Numbered from the stretch's first letter, positions 42,984 to 53,924 are shown. The stretch is DNA of 64,000 nucleotides from Areca catechu (GCA_021397845.1 CM038050.1:143219980-143283979); one strand, 5' to 3'. Notes: generated by a model from the letters alone, not told the origin. Program-made: numbers and translations.

Positions 42984-45900
42984 GAATGTCTTGTAGTCCA
43001 AAAATTGAAAAAAAGGTAGTACTTGGACAGCGGCTGCTCAAGACATATGATAGGTGATAAGGGCCAATTCATCACCCTTGAAATGAAAGAAGGAGGTATT
43101 GTCACCTTTGGAGATAATGGCAAAGGGAGAATAATCGGTATCGGCAAGATCAAAATAACTCCCTTCACTTTTATTGAAAATGTTTTGCTAGTAGACAAAT
43201 TGAAGCATAATCTATTAAGTATAAGTCAATTGTGTGATAAAGGCTTCAAGGTTGTCTTTGAGTCCTCTATGTGTATAGTAACTAACTCTTTAGATTCTAG
43301 CAATAAATTTATTGGACATAGACTCGGGAATATCTATGTGGTAGATCTTGATGATCTTGCCATGTCTAGTAGCCCTAGTCTAGTTGCAATGAATGCTAAA
43401 ACTAAAGAGTCAGGCTTACTATGGCATAGATGATTATGTCATGCTAGCATGCATACAATTGCCAAAGTAATTTCTAAAGATCTTGTTAGAGGCATGCTAA
43501 GTTTAAAGTTGATTTGAATCATGTTTGTGATGCATGGCAAATGGGTAAACAAACTAGGGGGAGTTTTAAATCAAAGAATGTAGTTTCTACAACAAGACCT
43601 CTTGAACTACTTCACATGGATTTTTTGGACCTACTAGGACTACAAGCCTAGGAGGGATGAAATATGCTCTTGTGATAGTAGACGATTTTTCGAGATTTAC
43701 ATGGATTTTGTTTATCGCATCAAAAGATGAAACTTTTCATGTTTTTAGAAAATTTCATAAAAAGGTTTCAAACCAAAAGAACTTATCTTTGATTTCAATT
43801 AGAAGTGATCACGGAACTGAGTTTGAAAATCAATTTTTCGAAGACTATTATACTGAATTTGGCATTGATCATAACTTCTCCGCTCCTAGAACACCTCAAC
43901 AAAATGGTGTTGTAGAGAGGAAAAACAGGATGTTGGAAGAAATGGCTCGCACAATGTTGTGTGAAGGCAATATTCCAAAGTACTTTTGGGCAGAAGCGGT
44001 GAACACTGCATGTTATATTTTGAACCACGTTTTGATCCATCTTATTTTAAAGAAAACCCCCAATGAGCTTTGGAATGACAAAAAACCCAATATTAGTTAT
44101 TTTCATGTATTTGGTTGTAGATGCTTTGTGCATAACAATGGAAAAAATAATTTAGGAAAATTTGATTCTTAAGCTGATGATGCAATTTTCCTAGGTTATT
44201 CATTACATAACAAAGCATATAGGGTTTTCAATAAAAGGACTCTTACTGTTGAAGAGTCAATTCATGTTGTTTTTATTGAAACTAACCATACACCTTCTAG
44301 ACAAGAAGAGTGCATAGATAATGATGCATGTACATTGCAAAAAGGAATGAATGACTTGAGCATTCAAGACAAAGACATTCAAGGTGGAGAAGAAACGGTA
44401 TGTAAGGATCACACTGATCTACCGAGGGACTGGAGGTATGTTACATCTCACCCTAAGGAATTAATAATAGGAGATCCTTCACATGGTGTTAGGACTAGGG
44501 CTGCACATAAGGATGCACATGATTACCTAGCCTTTGTATCACAAATAGAACCATATAGCTTAGAAGAGGCTGAGACTGACCCAAACTGGATGATGGCAAT
44601 GCATGAAGAACTAAACTAGTTTGAAAGAAATAAGGTATGGACACTTGTAGATAGACCTACAGACCACCCAATTATAGTAACTAAATGGGTCTATAGGAAT
44701 AAAGTAGATGAACAAGGAAATATCATAAGGAACAAAGCTAGATTAGTGGCTAAGGGATATAACCAAGAAGAAGGTATTGATTTTGATGAAACTTATGCAC
44801 CCGTAGTAAGACTAGAAGCTATTAGATTATTACTTGTATTTGCTTGCTACATGAACTTTAAACTCTTTCAAATGGATGTAAAAAGTGCATTTCTTAATGG
44901 TTTTATCTCTGAACAAGTTTTTGTGGAAAAACCACCAGGTTTTGAAAATCACGCTTTTCCAAACCATGTATTCAAATTAAACAAAGCATTGTATGGTTTA
45001 AAATAAGCACCTAGAGCCTGGTATGATAGACTTAGCACTTTCTTAATTGAAAATAATTTTTCAAGAGGACATGTAGATAAAACTTTATTTACCAAAAAGA
45101 AAAATAATGGCATCTTAGTTGTACAAATATATGTATATGATATCATTTTTTGTGCAACTAAGGAATCTCTATGTAAAGAATTTGCTAAGCTTATGCAGGG
45201 AGAATTTGAAATGAGCTTAATGGACGAGCTGAACTACTTCCTTGGACTTCAAGTAAAATAAACTAAGGAAGGCATCTTCATCAACCAAGCCAAATACATC
45301 AAGAAAATCATCAAAAAGTTTGGTATGGAGAGTAGCAAAACAATGAGCACACCCATGAGCCCAACTTGCAGATTAGACAAAGATGAAAATGGATCCAATG
45401 TTGACCAAAAGCTATATAGAGGTATGATTGGATCCTTATTATATTTGACTGCAAGTAGACCTGATATATTATACAGTGTATGTGTATATTCTAGATTTCA
45501 GTCATCACCAAAAGAAACACATAGCTTGCTGTAAAAAGAATAATTAAATATTTGAAAGGAACAAGTAATTTAGAAATTTGGTATTCTGAACATTCTACTT
45601 TGAATTTGATTGGATTCTCTGATGCTGATTATGCTGGTTGTAAGATAGATAGAAAAAGCACTAGTGGTACATGTCAATTTCTAGGGTTGAATTTTATTTC
45701 ATGGCACTGTAAGAAGCAAAACTCCGTAGCCTTGTCCATAGTTGAGGCTGAGTACGTGGTTGCCGGTAGTTGTTGTGCTCAAGTGTTATAGATTAAACAA
45801 CAACTAGAAGATTTTGGTGTATCACAATCTAAAATTCCAATAAAATGTGATAACACAAGTGCTATCAATTTAACAAAGAATCCAATTCAACACTCTAGAA

Positions 45901-46072
45901 CCAAGTACATTGAAATTAGACATCATTTTATTAGGAATCATGTTTCTAATGATAATATTGTGCTTGACTTTGTGCCAACTGAAGTTCAATTAGCTGACAT
46001 TTTCACCAAGCCGCTCAATCAAGATAGATTTGAGCTAATTAGAAGTGAATTAGGACTTTGTGATCCCTTCTA
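42984..46072 (+). pseudogene. S4 pol polyprotein, few lesions
   Basis: Protease DSGCSRHMIGD from 43026 (TAG replaces the preceding Trp). GAG-pre-integrase near 43420 has a TGA in place of Arg and a frameshift. Integrase core: HMD near 43614 (frameshift just after), RSDHGTEFEN near 43803 and VVERKNR, so all three acids remain. One frame runs from about 43657 to 45534 with isolated stops (near 44170, 44618, 45004 and 45258). RT has MDVKSAFLNG near 44873, but YVDD reads YVYD near 45133. A 1-bp loss near 45530 precedes RNase H (DADYAGC, KCDNTSAI, LADIFTKPL), ending TAG at 46070-46072. Confidence 0.88.
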
Positions 46073-46427
46073 GATTCTTTAACCTAATTCCTTCAATTCT
46101 AAGGAAATTTCATCTAGAAAACCTCCTTTATCTATTCTATTTTATTGAGCTCTAATTTCCTTCAAATTCTATTTGAAATCCTTCTAAATTTTATTCAAAA
46201 TTTTCAAAACTCTACTCTTCTTGTTCGAGTCGACTGGATCCTAATTCGAGTCGACTGGATTTTTCTGTGAGTTTTGAACTTGTTCTGGCCTAGCCAACTC
46301 GAACAGTTTCTAGTCGACTGGATTCTCTGATGGTTTTAGGATTGCTCTGGCCGAGTCGACTCGAGCCTTTTTGGGCTACTCGAGTCGACTAGATTTTCGT
46401 ACCGAGGCTTTTTTCTTAGGGATATAA
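46073..46427 (+). other. S4 post-pol region with GAGTCGACTGG units
   Basis: No gene. From 46224 to 46395 it contains repeated CGAGTCGACTGG, CGAGTCGACTCGAG and similar units, at the same relative place as the GTCGACAC cluster after pol in S1 and S2. Truncated by G2; the PPT and 3' LTR are absent. Confidence 0.65.
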
Positions 46428-48033
46428 TGGTCGGGCACCAGACTCAGAAGAAGACTTCAGGGCTCCATCTGGATCTCTGATTGACCTTGCCTGAAGAATT
46501 AGGGTTTTCTGGTTTTGTAATAAGGGTTGACTTGGTCAACTCAATTTTAGTCTTGAGTCTGTATTTTCCTGTAATTTAAATTTTGTTGAGTCATGTTGAC
46601 TCAGTACAAGTCCTAGTAGTGGTCTAGGTCTTCTCCAGATTGGTGCCACTTTTTTTCAAGTCAAGGTCCAGGGTGCCACATTTTTTCTCCCAGGCCCAAG
46701 CAAGTGGGCGCCACACTCCCAGCCACACGCTAGAGTCCAGGAGGTTTCACATCTCCATCCAGTGTGCCTTGGTCCCCACACCACAAGAAAGCAGGTCCCT
46801 TTTTCATGCGCCACTTAAGGAGAGATCAATCTAGGATCCTCAATCCAAGGAGGCGCCCAAAATAATTCCATAAGAGCCAAGCTATGAAAAGAAAGGAGCA
46901 AGACTTGGGGAGCAAGACTAGGAGGTGCCCAAATACTTCCAAATGAAACCAAGCATGGAAGGAAAATATTTTCTTGAAGAGCAAGGCTAGGAGGCGCCAT
47001 CTTCTTGCTATTTGGAGCCACCAATCAACACTTAAGGAAGCTTTTGGCCGGCCATATGAGGAGGATTTGATTCTACACGCCTAATTTGAAGATCCATCCT
47101 ATTAGTCCCACATGGGAAGATGTAAAAACCTGATTTCTTGTAAAGGCCTATAAAATAGACCCCCATTGTAAGTTTTAAAAACACTGATGAATGAAATCAT
47201 TTCTGTGTGAGCAACTTTGTGTTTCTCTCTTCCGTACTTGTATTCAGGTGTTGAGCTCCGTGAGGGAGTAAATCCAGGTTCCCTAGGAACCTTGAGGAGG
47301 TGTGAGATCTCCAACCCCAAAATCCTACCAAAACCCTAGGTTAGCCACTTCAAATCCAAACCCTAGCCGCCCATCATCTTCTTCATTCCACCAATCATCC
47401 AAACCCTAATCTACCTCATCATCTCACGGCCCCTCTCTTCCAAGTAGAGGCCGACCACTAGCATCCAGGTCCAGATCGGCTACTTCGAATACAGAGCAAA
47501 TCCCAAAGGAAGTCAGATCAGCATCCAGGAGAATCAGGATTTCAGCAACATCAATTTTCAAGTTCTTCTTATCTGGTAAATCCTTTCTTTGAGTATCTGG
47601 TTCCTTAACTTGTTCTTCTTCTTTCCCAGATCCTGAGTTCAGAAGAAGCCAACTCTACCAAAGGACCAGTATTGGAGGATCCATTGCGAAGATATCCGAA
47701 TCCGAGGATCCAACAATCTGCTCGAGAGAGTCCTTCCACCAAACTCTGTGAAGATCACTACCTGGTTCATAACCCTTCCCTTCTCTTTAGTTCTATCCTG
47801 TTGAAAGTTCAGAGTGAAATCCTAGGTCTGGGAGTTTCTCAACCCTAGCGATCCTTTACTTCTGAACTACTCTGATAATCTAGTTTCTTTGAATTGTGCT
47901 TTCAATTATTATATAGTTTCTTTCAATTTAGTTTAACTTTCCTTTGAGTCAAAGCCGACTTCTAAAATATATATAAAAAAAAAATTAGTCTTAATTTACT
48001 TCCACATCGCATCATCACTTTTGTTCTGCATCA
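46428..48033 (+). repeat. G2 5' LTR
   Basis: About 1606 bp, TGGTCGGGCACCAGACTCAG...CTGCATCA. The opening recurs at 51725 (TGGTATGGGTACCAGACTCAG). TATAAAATA at 47149-47157. It ends four bases before the PBS. The exact 3' edge could be a few bases off. Confidence 0.82.
47149..47157 (+). promoter_or_regulatory. G2 LTR TATA box
   Basis: TATAAAATA preceded by GGCC and followed by a C-run, as in G1. Confidence 0.6.
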
Positions 48034-48037
48034 TTTT

Positions 48038-48049
48038 TGGTATCAGAGC
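48038..48049 (+). promoter_or_regulatory. G2 primer binding site
   Basis: TGGTATCAGAGC, initiator tRNA-Met type, used by chromoviruses as well as by copia elements. Confidence 0.9.
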
Positions 48050-48939
48050 TCTGTCTAGGGTTTCTGACTTGCTTGCATGTTTTGAGTGTCTCTCTTTTTT
48101 ACTTTGTCTGCTCGAAGTAGACTCCCCAGGACGTCCGGTCCTAGGAATGAAACGAGGTGAAGCCTCCTCTTCCCATTCCATGAGATGTTCCTAGGGCGTG
48201 TAGGGGATCCGCTGGGTTACAACTTCGTAGCAGGAATTGTAAACGGGGGAAGCATTCTATTTTAGTCTGTAACTGCCCTGTTGTAGAAATTATTTCTCAT
48301 TGAAGGTAACTCCAAATTGCATGATTTTTATTTTGCTGGAACCAGTATAATCGAAACTATTTTACATAATTTTACTGTAATTTATTGGTTTCTGTAAATT
48401 TTTGAGAGTTAAATTACTGCAATTCTATTTCTATGTTTTTGCAATTCAATTTTTTTTTTGAGTGATCATCTCCTAATTCATCTTAAGGGAAATTGAGCAT
48501 CTAAGATAAGGGGAGGAGTTGATAACCTCTCCTTAGCCCAAAACCACCACCCATTCATTCGATCCTAAGCCTAATTTTAAAATTTATTAGACTTAATTTG
48601 CCCTAGTAGGCTAGGAACACCAACTGGTCAGGTCCAGCCTAGGGTTTAGTCAGTTTGTCTGGTTACTCTGTGTGTGCTTTGTACTTAGTGTCTAGAACGG
48701 TGATTCAGGGACTACGTCCCGAAGGGCTTGTGTGCTGGTCCGCCTACCTGGCCAATCACTGATTGGTGTCTAGGATTGGCAATTAGGGACCTAACACTCC
48801 CCTTACACCTGCCTGGCTGAGTCTCGAGTTACTACAGGCTAGCTTGCCACTCTGATTGGGCATATAGTTTGGGCTCTAGGTCTAGTTAACCCGTAGTCGT
48901 TTCAGTCGAGTCTCATTTGGTGTGCTTGCTTGCATCATC
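48050..48939 (+). other. G2 untranslated leader
   Basis: About 0.9 kb with no gene. At 48745-48776 it holds CCTGGCCAAT and ATTGGTGTCTAGG separated by five bases, almost identical to a motif in the T2 leader (52417-52446) and close to T1 (24477-24511). Confidence 0.7.
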
Positions 48940-50179
48940 ATGTCCACCCAGAACGGAGTACCCTACCAACCTGGTCAAACCCAACCTGATTTAGAGGCCA
49001 TGATTAGAACTCTTACCGAAAGTATGACCAAATTGAGTCAGGATATGACTGATACTGTTGCCTAGTTTAGAGACCGAGCCCAGGTACTTGAGGAGCCTAG
49101 GCATCGAAATTGGACCCCTGACTCAGAATTTGGTAGACCCCAACCTCACCCATACCTAGAGCCTAGGAGACCTTTATACAGGGATCCTGAACCTAATCAT
49201 TAGAGGTTTGATCTAAGAGCCTATGACCATGATCTTGCCACTGAGTCTAGCCCTAGGAGCCTATACCCATACTTGGTTGACTCAGAGAAGGGACCCGTTA
49301 GGAACACCGAACCTTATGCACCCACTTTTGATGGAAGACAAGAGACATATTAAGTGGGAAGAAAAATGGATCGATATTTTGAGTGCACTAACATATCGGA
49401 ATTAGAACAAGTTAGGTTGGCCAAAACCAAGTTCACCAAACATGCTAGGTCGCATTGGTATGCTATTGAGCATGAGTGTTATCAAAGAAAAGAGGAAATA
49501 TATACTTGGAGAGATATGAGAAGTAAGTTGAGAGATAGGTACCTAGGTAGATCCTATGAGAAAAGACTTTTAGACCAATGGTACCAATTGCGACAAGGTA
49601 ATAGGCCTGTGTCTAAATATATCGAGGACTTCTAGTAGTATGACATGAAATGCAATACCATTGAGACCGAAGCTCAGATCACATCGAGGTTTAGGGTTCG
49701 GTTACACCCAGACATTTATTGGAAGCTATGCCTTGAAAAGACCAATAAGTTAGACCGAGCCTACCAAGAAGCCCAAGACTATGAGTGGTCTTTAAGATAT
49801 AACCAATCAAGTACTTTGGACTTAAAGCCAACCTCTACCAACTTGAGTCAAGTTCCGATTGATCCGACATCCGTAGTGAACCAGACTTTTGTTTGTCAAT
49901 TCCCACTTGTGTCACCTCTTGACCAGAAGGATAACACTGAGAAGGAGTTAGGCATGGCCATCTCAAAATTAGTTGACCCGACCAGAGCCGTACTTAAAGA
50001 GGAATCAAAGTAGAATAGATTAGAACCTTTCAGTGAGATTGAGTAAGAAATATATGAGCCTGACATAAGTTTGATAGATGAATATGAAGAAGAAGAATTT
50101 GAGGATATCTCTCCTGATAATTCAATTAACCAACTCCTACCTAATGGGGTTATTGAGGGGACCCTGCCACTCAAGGAAT
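48940..50179 (+). pseudogene. G2 gag (retrotransposon gag domain)
   Basis: ATG at 48940 (MSTQNGVPYQPGQTQPD). One frame can be followed to 50013 and beyond with isolated stops near 49064, 49203, 49351, 49634-49637 and 50013. The central part 49354-49800 carries the gypsy gag pattern: FDGRQETY, DRYFECTNISELEQVRLAKTKF-type, ARSHW, WRDMRSKLRDRYLG, YQLRQGNRPVSKYIEDF. No CCHC knuckle follows; instead the protein turns into an acidic stretch. A frameshift near 50170 leads into the next ORF. The conserved spacing shows that it was once functional. Confidence 0.82.
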
Positions 50180-50810
50180 TCAGGAGCTAACCCTAAAAGA
50201 AGACCCTTTTGAGGAAGTTCAGGTAGAGGAAATTACACCAAATAAAAGTTTAAGTGAGAATACCCCTGAACTCATTGAGGAATCCAAAGAAGACACCCTT
50301 GAGTCAAATCTGGTAGAGAAGTGTGAAGAAGAAAGGGGTTCATAAGAATTGCCCATTGAGAAGGTCCAAGAACAAGAAAAAGACAGTAGCTTAGAGGACT
50401 TTCTAGATAAACATTCCAAAGACCTTCCTGATAACCTTCCACCTTCTAGGAGCACCCAGCCTATCCTAGAACTTGCACTTGTAGACCCTCCTAGAGCAAA
50501 TCATGAGGTTTGGATGAGTGCACCTATAGAACAATGTCCTCATTTTAAGGTCGTCCTGAATAACCAAGGTTTGTTTCTTGTTTCTGATAAGCCACCTAAA
50601 AACTCTGATTCTTATTTCCTACCCTTTCCTGAATCTTCTCATGTTTCTAGAGCTATGGGATTACACTTTACTGAGATCTCTAGGTTGCAAGACTCCTTAG
50701 AACCTATTAGGTTTGCCACCTACTTCTGGAAGACCTTATGGCACCTTCTAGGCATCCATAATAAGTTTTCATGCTCTGCATGCCCTCCTCCGACCCAAGG
50801 TCAAACCTAG
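50180..50810 (+). pseudogene. G2 unassigned ORF between gag and the integrase tail
   Basis: A reading frame of about 210 codons with a single stop (TAA near 50343). The N-terminal half is very acidic (many Glu/Asp, LVEKCEEE, EQEKDSSLEDFLDKH). The C-terminal half looks globular: EVWMSAPIEQCPHFKVVLNN, FLVSDKPPKNSDSYFLPFPE, then FATYFWKTLWHLLGI. I do not recognise a family; it is not protease, RT or RNase H. It may be a gag extension of this non-autonomous lineage or a captured fragment. Conserved-looking composition and near-lack of stops suggest it was coding until recently. Confidence 0.5.
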
Positions 50811-51021
50811 AGAGCCTTAGTTTGTTAGGTTTAGACCTAGGGTTCCTTTGGAATAAAGTCCATTCTTTAGGAGTGCGTCGTCGTCTAGTTTAGTTTTTCT
50901 TGACCCTTTACTAGGCTTTGGCTCAGATTTTGGTTTGATTGAGAGCACCAGGAATTGGGATTTGTATTTTGTCCAGGGCTGAAATTGCATTCAATGTTTC
51001 GATCAATAGGTCTATAGGCTA
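50811..51021 (+). other. G2 spacer between the unassigned ORF and integrase
   Basis: About 210 bp with no recognisable coding content; it probably contains the junction where RT, RNase H and the integrase core were lost. Confidence 0.5.
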
Positions 51022-51724
51022 GAGTCCCTTTGAAATTGTTCATGGAGCCTCACACACCACTTGATCTGATTTCACTATTAGCCCACACACACAAGTCTCT
51101 TGATGCACTTGCATAGCATGTAAAGGACTTGCATAAAGAAATTCATGCCAAAATAACTTTAAGTAATGAAACTTATAAGAAGTTGGCTGATTCTCAAAGA
51201 CGAGTCAAAACTTTTTTTGAGAGAGACTATGTAATGATTAGGTTAAGGCCTGAGCGGTTTCCTCCTGGAACCGTTAGAAAGTTACATGCTAGAGGAGCTG
51301 GACCATTTAGAGTGGGGAAGAGAGTAGGGTCCAATGCCTATGTGCTCGAGTTGCCTTCAGAACTAGGCATTAGCTCCACTTTCAACATTACAGACCTAGT
51401 AGAGTATAGAGAGCCAGTTGTGATTCCCAGTGAGCCTTTTGAGCCTAATCCTGCTCTTGAGAGTGAACCCAACCCTGTGTGTCCACCAACAAACTGGCCT
51501 GTGAGGAAAGAGCAGATTGAAAAGATCTTGGATGATCAGGTTATCTCTACTCGTAATCGAGGATACCAAAGATACCTGGTCCGCTGGCAAGGAAGGCCAG
51601 ATTCTGATGACTCTTGGATCTCCCGAGAAGAATTACAAGAATTGGACCCAGACCTCTTGGAGATATACCAGAGCCAACTTGATCCATACTCGACAGGGTC
51701 GAGTTCCTCCCACCCCGGGAGAAT
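51022..51724 (+). pseudogene. G2 integrase C-terminus with chromodomain
   Basis: Begins in the SPFEIVHG block of gypsy integrase near 51027 (TAG just before it and at 51113-51119). It is then open from 51129: the FERDYVMIRLRPERFPPGTVRKLHARGAGPF region is the GPY/F module, and LGISSTFNITDLVEY closes it. A chromodomain at about 51490-51660 has the IEKILDDQ, GYQRYLVRWQGRP and DDSWISREEL blocks typical of plant chromoviruses. The catalytic core is absent, so the protein could not integrate on its own. The open frame runs on across the 3' LTR start and the T2 junction to 51839, which has no biological meaning. Confidence 0.85.
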
Positions 51725-51760
51725 TGGTATGGGTACCAGACTCAGAAGAAGACTTCAGGG
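51725..51760 (+). repeat. G2 3' LTR remnant (first 36 bp)
   Basis: TGGTATGGGTACCAGACTC and the GAAGAAGACTTCAGGG stretch match the start of the 5' LTR at 46428-46462. Preceded by a PPT-like CCCGGGAGAAT. Cut off at 51760 by the join to T2. Confidence 0.8.
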
Positions 51761-51815
51761 TTTCATAATAAATTTTGAAATCCACGCTTCTGCCCTGGTC
51801 ACCAAAATCTTAATA
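51761..51815 (+). repeat. T2 5' LTR remnant
   Basis: The last 55 bp of a ~2.45-kb LTR; compare 59389-59442. It abuts G2's 3' LTR start with at most one shared base, so the join looks like illegitimate recombination. Confidence 0.8.
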
Positions 51816-51816
51816 G

Positions 51817-51829
51817 TGGTATCAGAGCC
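51817..51829 (+). promoter_or_regulatory. T2 primer binding site
   Basis: TGGTATCAGAGCC, initiator tRNA-Met type. Confidence 0.9.
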
Positions 51830-51850
51830 ACCTTATTAGGGCTAAATCAT

Positions 51851-52020
51851 ACAAAATTTGAAGTTACCCAGTTTTGTAGGACTTTTGTGGTTGCACATTT
51901 TGGTAGGACTCTACAAAATTTAAAGTTGCACAATTTTGTAGGACTCTTGAGGTTGCCCATTTTTGTAGGACTCTACAAAATTTGATGTTGTCCAATTTTG
52001 TAGGACTCTACAAATGTTTA
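51851..52020 (+). repeat. 62-bp tandem repeat in the T2 leader
   Basis: ACAAAATTTRAAGTT starts recur at 51851, 51913 and 51975, spacing 62 bp; each unit has two ~31-bp halves carrying TTTTGTAGGACT. About 2.7 copies. Confidence 0.8.
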
Positions 52021-53076
52021 AAGTTACATATGATTGATATATTTGTGCATATATGTATGTCACTGGTTAGGGTTTTCACTTAAACCTTAACCGATATAGA
52101 GATATGTTTAGCTTTCTAGTCATCATACTAAAATAAGGTTGCCTTGGCATAATGGTGGATCCATTATGTGGTAGATGGTTATCCTAGTATGATGACACAC
52201 TTGGTACATTATAAAATGATATATGATGCATGGTTGATGAATGGTAATATTAGAATGTGCTTCTGTTTGAATTGCCCTCTGTTAAAATTATATTAAGTTG
52301 TAGTGTCATATACCAAAAGCAAAATAATCAAGATGATTAGTTGATCATTCGGAGTCTAGGAAAAGTGGTTCATGATCGGTAAAGAGGACATGGTTTTTAA
52401 TTGGTTTCGTTGACTGACCTGGCCAATTTTTATTGGTGTCTAGGAAAGCAACGAGGGGACTCCCACTACTCTCCCACTTACCTGGCCAATAAGATTAACT
52501 TAATTCTTAATTGATATGCTTAGTGTTATATTCACTACATTAGGCCTTCCTTCATGCTAGGTCATTATTATGTTATGATCCGTATTAGGTTTGTTGTGTA
52601 CACATAAGGCCTATTATGGTAACTAACACAATTTTGGCATGGTGCATTTGATGTTTATGGCATGATTTAATATAATACTTTGTTATGAACACACAAGGGT
52701 ATCATTATTACAATCATGACTATAAAGGAATGAAAGGTCTTACTTAGCTAAAAATATTATAGTTTATTGTGCACACACAAGGCTATTAATATTTTAGAGG
52801 CCAGGTTTTTTTGAGAATTGTATGAGATACAATTGGAAAGAGTTTTCCTGCCTTTGAACTTATAAAAGATTTGTTGTGTACACACAAGATCTTTTATAAG
52901 GAATTAGGATCTCAACCCTACTAAGAAAACCAATTAGGGTTTCTCGATCATCATATAGAGGGTTATGATGCTTGATAAAATAGTGGGAGACATAATTAAG
53001 TTAAAGTCATAATTTAATTATGTTTTGTCAACATTGGTTGTTTGCTTATGTTATACTCTTTGTTAATGTAGATTAA
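52021..53076 (+). other. Remainder of the T2 leader
   Basis: About 1 kb, AT-rich, no gene. Contains the shared hairpin-like motif (52417-52446) and several near-repeats of GTGTACACACAAG / GTGCACACACAAG (about 52600, 52685, 52770 and 52876). Confidence 0.65.
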
Positions 53077-53910
53077 ATGGCCTCTTCACTCTCACTCCGT
53101 AGTATACTTGATGCCAATAAATTGACTGGACCGAACTATGTTGACGGGTTGAGAAACCTAAAGATAGTACTCCGCCAAGAAAAAATTTTCTTACATTCTT
53201 GATACCCCTACCTTTGAACCTTTAGGGGAAGATGCCTCGCAAGAGGAAAAGACCACATACAAGATGTGGCAAAATGACTCACTCACTGTCAAATGTATCA
53301 TGCTTGCCTCTATGACTAATGAGTTGCAGAGGCAACATGATAGCATGGACACTAACTCCATACTGCTCAATCTAAAAGAGCTATATGGAGAACATAGTCG
53401 AACTGCTAGATATGAGATATCTAAGTAGTTGTTCCGTGCAAGAATGACAGAAGGTACATCCATACAAGACCACGTACTGATGGTTATTGACCTGATCACT
53501 CGATTAGGTCAATTGGATTTTGTTATGGAAGGGGAGTTGAATCAGGATTTGATCCTACAGTCACTCCTGGAGTCATTTTCACAGTTTGTTCTTAATTATT
53601 ATATGAACAAACTTAACACTTCCTTGCCTGAGCTATTAAACATGTTAAAAATAGCAAAGAGCCATTTAAAGAAAAATAAGGCTCCACTTCTTCTTGTGGA
53701 TGGGATCAACAAGAAGAAGTCAGGCATAAAGGGTTCCAGAGGAGATTGAACCCAAAAAGGGGCATCAAGAAGAAGAAAGGAAAGAAGGCCTCCAAACAGA
53801 TGACCTGCTTTCACTGTGGCAAGCCGGGTCATTGAAAGAGGAACTGCAAGGCTTACCTTGCAGGTGTGAAGCCTGGTGCATCGAATGCACCAAAAGGTAT
53901 GAATGAAGTT
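53077..53910 (+). pseudogene. T2 gag
   Basis: ATG at 53077 (MASSLSLRSILDANKLTGPN), then the RNLKIVLRQEK block. A frameshift near 53200 continues as LDTPTFEPLGEDA...TTYKMWQNDSLTVKCIMLASM. A TAG near 53428 precedes the open segment 53429-53749 with the TEGTSIQDHVLMVIDLI block. A frameshift near 53750 leads to the zinc knuckle at about 53805-53850, CFHCGKPGH with the remaining NC after a TGA in place of Trp. Few lesions, but not translatable as a whole. Confidence 0.85.
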
Positions 53911-53924
53911 CATACTATTTTGTC

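Larger units (their letters stand above)
39487..46427 (+). mobile_element. S4: Sirevirus-like copia element in T1, 3' end replaced by G2
   Basis: 5' LTR, PBS, gag and pol in order, the least damaged coding copy in the window. Its left end TGTAGACCCC abuts T1 RT. Five bases before it read ACCTC; the partner duplication and the 3' LTR are not in the window. G2 starts at 46428 within or just after S4's post-pol region. Closest relative here is S3. Confidence 0.87.
46428..51760 (+). mobile_element. G2: non-autonomous chromovirus-type gypsy element
   Basis: 5' LTR, PBS, leader, gag, an unassigned ORF, integrase C-terminus with chromodomain, PPT and the first 36 bp of a 3' LTR. RT, RNase H and most of integrase are missing, and the join is not a simple truncation because an unfamiliar ORF fills the gap. 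The G1 solo LTR is related. The 3' LTR is cut at 51760 and joined to T2. Confidence 0.85.

Noticed and set aside
46640..47320. Short ORFs in the G2 LTR
   Set aside because: Located in LTR U3/R with a TATA box; no domain; G1 does not conserve the frames.
51725..51839. Integrase/chromodomain frame continuing across the G2-T2 junction
   Set aside because: The final ~38 codons are read through LTR and PBS sequence; not a real protein end.
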